DNA of 64,000 nucleotides from Gimesia sp. GTDB lineage: Bacteria > Planctomycetota > Planctomycetia > Planctomycetales > Planctomycetaceae. The notes beneath the pieces were generated by a model that ran no database searches, had not been told where the DNA came from, and saw only the letters and a program-made list of their open reading frames with translations. The stretch lies in contig NZ_JAVJSQ010000044.1 in assembly GCF_040219335.1 (NCBI RefSeq), positions 145,935 to 209,934 on the forward strand, given 5' to 3'. Below are positions 58,937-64,000 of the stretch, in pieces (position 1 is the stretch's first letter; the number at the start of each line of letters is the position of its first letter). Made by a program: the position numbers and the translations under genes.

Positions 58937-59308
58937 ATGGTAGAAAATCTGGAAATCTTCGATGTAGAACAGGCAGGCCCTAATCTGGTAGTCACTCCCC
59001 TCGGATCGACCCTGCAGTTCCAGTACAGCAACGTTCAGGTCGAAGCCAACAAGGTACTCAGGCTCTTTGACGCCCCTGAGATCAAAAATGTCATCATTGA
59101 CCTCTCCCGCGTCGACTATCTCGATTCGATTATCATCGGCTCGCTGATCCGCCTCCTGCAACGGGCTCGGCAGACCGGCGGTCAGGCCGTCTTCTGTAAC
59201 GCCTGCGAGAACATGCAGAATATTCTCAAGTGCATCAAAATCGGCAGCCTCTGGCCGCTGTTCGATACCCGGGACGAAGCGATCGCCGCTGTCACTCCCG
59301 CTGCGTAA
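58937..59308 (+). CDS. STAS-domain protein (anti-sigma factor antagonist-like)
   Basis: A 123-residue STAS protein. The core is LVVTPLGSTLQFQYSNV, a helix, then IKNVIIDLSRVDYLDSIIIGSLIRLL, where the Ser of DS is at the usual phosphorylation site of anti-sigma antagonists, and VFCNACENMQNILKCI-like strand-helix. No serine-kinase partner gene is adjacent. ATG 58937 is chosen; the frame extends to 58862, but the earlier residues do not match the domain. It is likely a regulatory switch protein, and the neighbouring biotin ligase and dehydrogenase share its strand with short gaps. Confidence 0.85.
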   Translation: MVENLEIFDVEQAGPNLVVTPLGSTLQFQYSNVQVEANKVLRLFDAPEIKNVIIDLSRVDYLDSIIIGSLIRLLQRARQTGGQAVFCNACENMQNILKCIKIGSLWPLFDTRDEAIAAVTPAA

Positions 59309-59341
59309 TTGTTCGATTTCTTGTCTGGAAATGAGTTGGGA

Positions 59342-60142
59342 ATGCTGCCGTTCACTGCCGAGGATCTGAAAGCTGTTCGAACGGAAACGTTCATCGAACA
59401 CCTCGATTATTTCGAGAGCCTCGCTTCCACCAATTCCTGGGCCCTGAACACGCACTGCACACCCTCCCCGGCCGCCCGCGATACCAGCCTGCCCGCCCTC
59501 GTCCTCACCGGCAATCAAACCGCCGGCCGTGGTCGAGGCAACAATGCCTGGTGGTCCACTGAAGGAGGACTCACATTCTCCCTTGTCGTCGATGCCAGCC
59601 AGCTCGGCATCCCGCTCCAGCAGCAGCCCCTGATTGCGTTGGCAACCGGCCTGGCCGTTTGTGAAACACTCGAGAAACAGGCCCCCGCACATCGGCTCCA
59701 ACTCAAGTGGCCTAATGATATCTTCCTCGCAGGCAAAAAGATCTGTGGCATTCTGGTTGAAACCACTGCCAGTCAACCCGGCCGCATTGTCATCGGCGTG
59801 GGCGTCAATCTCAATAACTCGTTCCTCTCCGCCGAAGCCGAACTGCAGTCGCGAGGTACCTCGCTCTACGAAACGACCGGACAGAAGTTCCCACTCGCCT
59901 CCACGCTGATCGATCTCATCAACGCCATCGAAAACCGGCTCTACGATGTCGCGGGTGACCGCGGCGAACTCATGCCCGCCTGGCGACAATACTGCCTGCT
60001 CACCGGACGAGACATTCGCATTAACACCGGACGCGAAATCCGGGAAGGCACCTGCCTCGAAGTCGACGACGAAGGTTACCTGATCCTGCAGACCGAGACC
60101 GGCCGCGAACGCATTATCAGCGGCACCATCGAACACTTTTAA
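59342..60142 (+). CDS. birA: Biotin--[acetyl-CoA-carboxylase] ligase
   Basis: A 266-residue BirA-type ligase without the N-terminal DNA-binding domain of bifunctional BirA. The biotin/ATP loop is TAGRGRGNNAWWSTEGGL, and LKWPNDIFLAGKKICGILVE is the second signature. It activates biotin to biotinyl-AMP and attaches it to the carboxylase carrier protein. ATG 59342 is used; a TTG at 59309 would add 11 residues. It follows the STAS gene by 33 nt and precedes the dehydrogenase by 15 nt. Confidence 0.92.
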   Translation: MLPFTAEDLKAVRTETFIEHLDYFESLASTNSWALNTHCTPSPAARDTSLPALVLTGNQTAGRGRGNNAWWSTEGGLTFSLVVDASQLGIPLQQQPLIALATGLAVCETLEKQAPAHRLQLKWPNDIFLAGKKICGILVETTASQPGRIVIGVGVNLNNSFLSAEAELQSRGTSLYETTGQKFPLASTLIDLINAIENRLYDVAGDRGELMPAWRQYCLLTGRDIRINTGREIREGTCLEVDDEGYLILQTETGRERIISGTIEHF

Positions 60143-60157
60143 AGAATCGCCTCCGCC

Positions 60158-61162
60158 ATGAAAAAACTTCTCATCTATCCCGCCATCGACGCCAGACGAC
60201 TCACCCGCCTCGAGAGCATTTCGAACGAACTCGAAGTCGTCAACGCGCAGAATCTGGATGAAGCGCTGACCGAAATCAAAGATGCCCACGCTTTCTTCGG
60301 CAAGATCACTCCCGAACTGCTGGCCGCGGCTGAAAAACTGGAATGGGTGCAGTCCCCCACTGCCAGCCTGGAACACTACATTTTTCCCGAACTGGCCGAC
60401 CACCCCTGCCAGCTCACAAACATGCGCGGCCTGTTCTACGATGTCATCGCCGACCATGTGCTCGGCTTCGTGCTCTGCTTCGCCCGCAACCTGCATCGCT
60501 ACATTCGTCAACAGTCCCATTCGGTCTGGCAACCCATCGGCGGCACTGCGGGAAAACCCGACTTCGTCACCGGACCGGGGCAGGTCAGCGAAGTCGACCG
60601 CAGCCACATGCACCTCTCGGACTGCACCCTGGGCGTAGTCGGTGCCGGCTCGATCGGTTCCGAAGTCTGCCACCGCGCAGCCGCCTTCGGCATGCGAGTC
60701 TGCGCCGTCGATCCCCTCATCCGTGAAGTTCCCGGCGCCGTCGATGAAGTCTGGGACCTCGATCGGCTCAAAGATCTGCTCACCATCAGCGACTTCGTCG
60801 TCATCGCAGCGCCGCATACACCGCAGACCGAAAAACTGTTCCGCACGCCCCAGTTCCAGCAGATGAAGAACTCCGGATACCTGATCAACATCGGCCGCGG
60901 CGCGATCGTCGATCTGCAGGACCTGACCATCGCACTGCAGAAAGGCGACATCGCTGGAGCCGGTCTGGATGTTTTCGAAGTCGAACCCCTGCCCGCAGAC
61001 CATCCCCTCTGGCAGATGGAGAACGTCATCATTACACCGCACATCGCCGCCGCTTCGACGCGCGTCCCCGAAAGACACCTGGAAACGCTGCTGGAGAACA
61101 TCCGCTGTTTCATCAACGGCCAGCCCTTCATCACTCTGGCCAACAAACGGCTCTGGTTCTGA
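60158..61162 (+). CDS. D-isomer-specific 2-hydroxyacid dehydrogenase
   Basis: A 334-residue NAD-dependent enzyme. LGVVGAGSIGSEVCHRAAAFG is the Rossmann GxGxxG, NIGRGAIVDLQDL and GLDVFEVEPLP hold the catalytic Arg/Glu region, and ITPHIAAASTRV the catalytic His. The N-terminal part (LIYPAIDARRLTRL) is shorter than in phosphoglycerate dehydrogenase, with no ACT domain. It reduces a 2-oxo acid or oxidises a 2-hydroxy acid, substrate open. Last gene of the STAS-birA run; the region beyond is repeat-rich. Confidence 0.93.
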   Translation: MKKLLIYPAIDARRLTRLESISNELEVVNAQNLDEALTEIKDAHAFFGKITPELLAAAEKLEWVQSPTASLEHYIFPELADHPCQLTNMRGLFYDVIADHVLGFVLCFARNLHRYIRQQSHSVWQPIGGTAGKPDFVTGPGQVSEVDRSHMHLSDCTLGVVGAGSIGSEVCHRAAAFGMRVCAVDPLIREVPGAVDEVWDLDRLKDLLTISDFVVIAAPHTPQTEKLFRTPQFQQMKNSGYLINIGRGAIVDLQDLTIALQKGDIAGAGLDVFEVEPLPADHPLWQMENVIITPHIAAASTRVPERHLETLLENIRCFINGQPFITLANKRLWF

Positions 61163-61423
61163 ATGAATTCGACTGCACAGCGAACCACCCTGTGGTTTCA
61201 GGCAGTGCTCCTGCTGACTGCTGAAGAAACTGCCCTTGATCGACGTCTGCCGAAGCGTATGCTCTTCTCTTCTGGCTCGCGCGCGAGGCAGCTCAGCGTG
61301 CACCGGAACACGAGACACCACTGATGCAAAGACACCTGAATCCGCACCGCTTTTCACCAGATTTTCACGAGAGCAATCAGAACACATGCGAAATGTTCCC
61401 CCCATCTTGTTCAGGGCAGACCA

Positions 61424-61505
61424 GGACAGACTCCGGTCAGACAGGGACAAAATCCAGGTCACACCAGGACAAAATCCGGCCACATCGGGACAAAATTCTG
61501 TCTTG
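61424..61505. repeat. 21/22-bp tandem repeat based on GGACAAAATCC
   Basis: Units start at 61424, 61445, 61467 and 61488, spaced 21, 22 and 21 bp. Each begins GGACARA and most continue with TCCRG and CACA or CAGA. The 22-bp step breaks reading frame, so the repeat is not protein-coding in one frame. Confidence 0.75.
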
Positions 61506-61554
61506 ACCTCCCGGTGCCTTTCGACAGAATCAGACCCATGATCAAAACCGGATG

Positions 61555-61588
61555 TAGGGGCAGAGCCTGTGTGCCTGCCCGCCTGGCG
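61555..61588 (+). repeat. Dispersed motif R3, copy A
   Basis: TAGGGGCAGAGCCTGTGTGC followed by CTGCCCGCCTGGCG. A close match occurs at 62484-62517 in the same orientation. Short intergenic repeat of unknown role. Confidence 0.65.
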
Positions 61589-61648
61589 ACCTTCCACTCG
61601 AAACAACTTCCAATGGACATCCATTAACAATTCCCCCCTGAGCGGCAA

Positions 61649-61857
61649 GACGCCCGGTAGCGTTTATTAAATAGTTTTCTACGTGATCATGAGGTCGACA
61701 GCGTCAGCTATGTAAGTATCCACCGTGGCCGAAGGTATGCTGTTACTCTTGTTTTCAGGACTTCAACAGCAGAAAAGAAAATGAGCCGCAGCGCATTAGC
61801 CCGGGTTGAAACGTCTTAGGTATGAATCGTTCGAATTCAGAAACGCGACACGGCCAC
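61649..61857 (+). mobile_element. MITE-like repeat R1, copy 1 (diverged ends)
   Basis: About 205 bp, highly similar by eye to copy 2 (62121-62330). The left terminus reads CCCGGTAGCGTTTATTAAAT (from 61653) and the right AAACGCGACACGG (61841-61853), roughly its inverse. It encodes no transposase. An internal ATGAGCCGC segment followed by GCATTAGCCC resembles a REP-like core. Confidence 0.7.
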
Positions 61858-62048
61858 AGACAACGCGATCCGCAAATAGCACAAAGAGAAATCCTACGCA
61901 TCGGCACCAGCGAGGACAGAGAAAATAAAACCAGTGCTGATCCAACACCAGTGAAAAGCAATGATCGCGCGCAGTGTTTAATGAACAACGCGCCGGGTGG
62001 TCTCGGATACAATCCGAGATTGCTGCAGGCAACAGGAGATCACAGCAC

Positions 62049-62120
62049 CGGGTGCCACAGTTGGCTTGTCCAACTGTGCTCGTCCAATGCCCTATCACAC
62101 TCACCCACCGTGAGCGGCAA
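62049..62120 (+). repeat. Flanking repeat R2 with 9-bp hairpin, copy 2
   Basis: Directly left of R1 copy 2. It contains the perfect inverted repeat CACAGTTGG-CTTGT-CCAACTGTG (62056-62078). The same 75-bp unit, with one stem mismatch, precedes R1 copy 3 at 63699-63775, but copy 1 has none. R2 and R1 together may form one composite element. Confidence 0.7.
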
Positions 62121-62330
62121 GGCGCCAGGTAGCGTTTATTAAATAGTTTTCTACGTGATCATAAGGTCGACAGCGTTAGCTATGTAAGTATCCTCCGTGG
62201 CCGAGGGTATGCTGTTACTTTTGTTTTCAGGACTTCAACAGCAGAAAAGAAAATGAGCCGCAGGGCATTAGCCCCGGTTGAAACGTCTTTGGTATAAATC
62301 ATCCGAATTAAGAAACGCTACCTGGCCGCC
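62121..62330 (+). mobile_element. MITE-like repeat R1, copy 2 (best preserved)
   Basis: A 210-bp element with terminal inverted repeats: CCAGGTAGCGTTT at 62125-62137 and its exact complement AAACGCTACCTGG at 62313-62325. It carries no transposase gene. Copies 1 and 3 match closely over the shared length. A hairpin (GGCCCGAAT-AAA-ATTCGGGCC, about 62394-62414) lies just beyond it. Confidence 0.8.
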
Positions 62331-62483
62331 GGCAAAAAGGAAGACGCAGATCCCAAAATCAGCAGCGAGCGCTATTCCACTCACAGCACCAGGGTAGGCC
62401 CGAATAAAATTCGGGCCGAGCGCAGCGAGCAGGAAAGCGACAGTGCAACAGTCCGATTTCAAGAAAAAAACCAACCAGAATTA

Positions 62484-62517
62484 GTAGGGGCGGTACCTGT
62501 GTGTCCGCCCGCCTGGC
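62484..62517 (+). repeat. Dispersed motif R3, copy B
   Basis: TAGGGGCGGTACCTGTGTGT followed by CCGCCCGCCTGGCA. It matches R3 copy A (61555-61588) with few differences and the same orientation. Confidence 0.65.
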
Positions 62518-62666
62518 AAAGATCAACCGGGCATTACCATTTCCAATGGTTCAAGTTCCGAACGCAAATAATAGATAGCCCCGAAAACAAATCGCGCCAT
62601 TCGTAACCCAGGCATTTTACCAGACCACCATTGAACCCCGCAGATGAAAACAGTTAACCTGTTGAT

Positions 62667-62936
62667 ATGGGCATTGATCTTGTGGAAATCTATATGGAGC
62701 TCGCCGACCACTTCGGCATCGAAGAAGAAACGTTGGTGCAACAGGACGCCGTCACCGTCCAGAACCTGGTCAACAACATCCTGACCAGACTCACTGCACA
62801 GCAATCCCAGCCCCCCGCCGAACTCCCCTCCCGGTCCGAGGTTCAGTCCACCCTGCTTACCATCATCACCCGCGTCACAGGCCACCCGGAATCCGAAATA
62901 TTACCAGGCACCAGACTGATCGATCTCTGTGACTGA
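62667..62936 (+). CDS. Short acyl-carrier-protein-like ORF
   Basis: An 89-residue frame. MGIDLVEIYMELADHFGIEE resembles the second half of acyl carrier proteins after the phosphopantetheine serine, and the later SRSEVQSTLLTIITRVTG with the ILPGTRLIDL segment resembles the first half of another such domain. The DSL serine is not present. Planctomycetes have related small proteins of this inverted ACP layout. Ribosome site is poor, so this could be a remnant in the repeat region. Confidence 0.5.
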   Translation: MGIDLVEIYMELADHFGIEEETLVQQDAVTVQNLVNNILTRLTAQQSQPPAELPSRSEVQSTLLTIITRVTGHPESEILPGTRLIDLCD

Positions 62937-62978
62937 AAAGAGTACTGTGATTTCCCATGAGTACTCAGCCACCTGAAT

Positions 62979-63007
62979 TTTTCGTGCCTTTCGCGTCTTT
63001 CGTGGTA
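62979..63007. repeat. Short TTTCGTGNC tandem motif
   Basis: TTTTCGTGCC, TTTCGCGTC and TTTCGTGG follow each other in the gap between the ACP-like ORF and the AT-rich gene. It is a short degenerate repeat of unknown role. Confidence 0.5.
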
Positions 63008-63043
63008 GCAAAAACAAAGTTTCTCCAGTGAGCAGAAAAGGTT

Positions 63044-63535
63044 TCAGCAGCTGTTTTCAGGGTTGAAGATGACCCCATGCTTTTGGGCTCGCTCGCTGAC
63101 GATTATTTTCAATTCTGTAAAAACGGTAAAATCACCACGTAAAATATCTTCAGCATTTGATTGTATTACATTTTGGAACGAGTTGAGTGTTGAGTTTAAT
63201 GATTCCTTTATGAAACCCAGCGAGTGAATGGTCTCACTTCCAGAACGGTTCCTTAAGGACAATAAATCAAGAATGTCATAGAACTCATTCGAATTGATTC
63301 TGGTTCCGTCCTTTCTGGTGGGTTCAAAATCTCCTTCTGGAAGACGGTATAAGAATCCACTGATACAGTTTTCTCTCAATTCATATTCAAATAAGATTCC
63401 AGTGGTATCGTTTTTTGCAAAAGCCTTGGGGGTGCATTCTGAACCGCAAGCATAAAAACACTCAAATCCATACTTGTGTTTTGTGGATTCAAACTCCTCG
63501 TTGCATACTTTTGACAAATTTTCATGATCAAACAT
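63044..63535 (-). CDS. Orphan hypothetical protein, AT-rich gene
   Basis: A 163-residue protein from ATG 63535 (MFDHENLSKVCNEEFESTKH); a TTG at 63547 is possible. It has a Cys-containing segment (CFYACGSECTPK) and otherwise ordinary soluble composition. I recognise no family. Its base composition is visibly more AT-rich than the rest of the window, with many A/T-ending codons, and it lies between repeats and an IS element, so recent acquisition is plausible. It could belong to the small orphan or immunity-type proteins found in such spots, but nothing in the sequence proves this. Confidence 0.65.
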   Translation of the reverse strand: MFDHENLSKVCNEEFESTKHKYGFECFYACGSECTPKAFAKNDTTGILFEYELRENCISGFLYRLPEGDFEPTRKDGTRINSNEFYDILDLLSLRNRSGSETIHSLGFIKESLNSTLNSFQNVIQSNAEDILRGDFTVFTELKIIVSERAQKHGVIFNPENSC

Positions 63536-63698
63536 GGACAGCGACAACCTCGGCTTTTAATGAAACAAAACAGAAACGGTGCCAGATGGCTTTAACAGGT
63601 TCCATAAAGTACTCACTCACTTTTCCGAAACAACAGTACCCGCTGCCAGTCAGTGCTGCATGCTTTCGCACGGTGAATCACGTCAGCGTCAGGCAACG

Positions 63699-63775
63699 CC
63701 CGGTGCCACAGTTGGCTTGTCCAAGTGTGCTCATCCAATGCCCTATCACACTCACCCACCGTGAGCGGCAAGGCG
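63699..63775 (+). repeat. Flanking repeat R2, copy 3
   Basis: Nearly identical to R2 copy 2, including CACAGTTGG-CTTGT-CCAAGTGTG (63707-63729) with one base changed in the right arm, and it is followed directly by R1 copy 3. Confidence 0.7.
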
Positions 63776-63864
63776 CTTGGTAGCGTTTATTTAATAGTTT
63801 TCTACGTGATCATAAGGTCGACAGCGTTAGCTATGTAAGTATCCACTGTGGCCGAGGGTATGCT
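63776..63864 (+). mobile_element. MITE-like repeat R1, copy 3, truncated by IS insertion
   Basis: It begins CTTGGTAGCGTTTATTTAAT and follows copy 2 closely to GGTATGCTG at 63857-63865. Beyond this the match stops where IS3-type sequence starts, so the right half was displaced or lost by the insertion. Confidence 0.75.
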
Positions 63865-64000
63865 GACCTGGCCCCCTTAACCGCGTCCAGAACTTGATAT
63901 ACTAATCAGGATTCTGGCCCAATTGAGGAGGAGGCAACATGCCCACCAAACGTCATTCATCCGAACAGATCATTTCAAAACTCCGGGAAGCGGAGGTCCA
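63864..64000 (+). mobile_element. IS3-family insertion sequence, left end (continues beyond window)
   Basis: The element appears to start with TGACCTGGCCCCCTTAA at about 63864, the usual TG start of IS3 ends. It interrupts R1 copy 3. A CCAGAA/TTCTGG inverted repeat flanks an AT-rich promoter-like segment, then GAGGAGGAGG and the transposase OrfA. The right end is outside the window. Confidence 0.7.
63939..64000 (+). CDS. IS3-family transposase OrfA (3' end beyond window)
   Basis: ATG 63939 follows GAGGAGGAGG by a few bases. The visible 20 residues read MPTKRHSSEQIISKLREAEV, which matches the start of IS3-type OrfA helix-turn-helix proteins (typically ...EQIIxKLREAEV). It binds the element ends and works with OrfB; both lie beyond the edge. 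Confidence 0.8.
   Translation, partial: MPTKRHSSEQIISKLREAEV

Larger units (their letters stand above)
61163..61640. other. Start of the repeat-rich accessory region, no gene called
   Basis: Beyond the dehydrogenase stop, open frames are short and lack ribosome sites. The stretch holds the 21/22-bp tandem repeat (61424-61505) and the first copy of the R3 motif (61555-61588). I see no coding gene. Confidence 0.5.
63536..63938. other. Repeat-filled gap before the IS3 transposase
   Basis: This stretch holds R2 copy 3 (63699-63775), truncated R1 copy 3 and the IS left end. Its first part (63536-63698) shows no feature. Confidence 0.5.

Noticed and set aside
58883..61648. A 921-codon minus-strand open frame opposite STAS, birA and the dehydrogenase
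   Set aside because: The three plus-strand genes carry clear family motifs; the antisense frame has no recognisable domain and arises from codon bias.
61400..62520. CRISPR array in the repeat region
   Set aside because: The repeats have no regular spacer pattern; the 21/22-bp tandem has no unique spacers.
62523..62885. 120-codon minus-strand frame over the ACP-like ORF
   Set aside because: No ribosome site and no protein features; shadow of the plus frame.

Overview
The window looks like a chromosomal segment of a planctomycete, most like the Gimesia/Planctomyces branch. This is inferred from gene content only. Planctomycete hallmarks are a PSD1 cytochrome/DUF1501 gene pair, a DUF1080 protein, a twin-arginine Gfo/Idh oxidoreductase, a secreted EF-hand protein beside a beta-propeller protein, sulfotransferase and DUF1570 genes, and two secreted cysteine/proline-repeat proteins. 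Genes run in short operons on both strands with many GTG and TTG starts.

Layout. 1-7.6 kb: end of a lipoprotein gene, a YkgJ-type cysteine-cluster protein, DUF427, a CCAPAP-repeat secreted protein, a degenerate receiver-like protein, an Mrp-type ATPase lacking its usual CxxC loop, SufE, and a secreted HEAT-like protein. 7.9-14.6 kb: DUF1570 protease-like protein, a coupled pair made of an SLBB-like membrane protein and a divergent actin-fold protein, a DtxR/MntR regulator, PurB. 14.6-25.5 kb: DUF1501 and PSD1, threonine dehydratase-like enzyme, SDR, DUF1080, xylulokinase, sulfotransferase. 25.7-35.5 kb: CydAB, M28 peptidase, TauE exporter, thioredoxin-like lipoprotein, DUF1614, AroC and YjbQ, beta-propeller protein and EF-hand protein.

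35.8-45.5 kb is a minus-strand block: Gfo/Idh; then gamma-carbonic anhydrase, EamA, YacG, FmdB, GrpE and DnaJ in a tightly packed series; then GroEL, GroES and a second GroEL. The two GroELs differ clearly at the C-terminus. 46-54 kb: ammonium transporter with a strong sigma-54 promoter match, GlpK, TrkA/TrkH, an HD phosphohydrolase, a small conserved-looking protein, and a second Cys-repeat protein. 55-61.2 kb: FolP, SGNH hydrolase, PfkB kinase, DUF2062, then STAS, BirA and a D-2-hydroxyacid dehydrogenase.

61.2-64 kb is different. It holds three copies of a roughly 205-bp repeat with terminal inverted repeats, one cut by an IS3-family element that runs off the right edge, plus a longer flanking repeat with a hairpin, a 21/22-bp tandem repeat, an AT-rich orphan gene and a short acyl-carrier-like ORF. 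This is the accessory part of the window.

The best candidates for undescribed biology are the two CC-repeat secreted proteins, the SLBB-like/actin-fold pair, and the repeat family at the right end. Function calls rest on motif recognition by eye; no database search or structure prediction was run.
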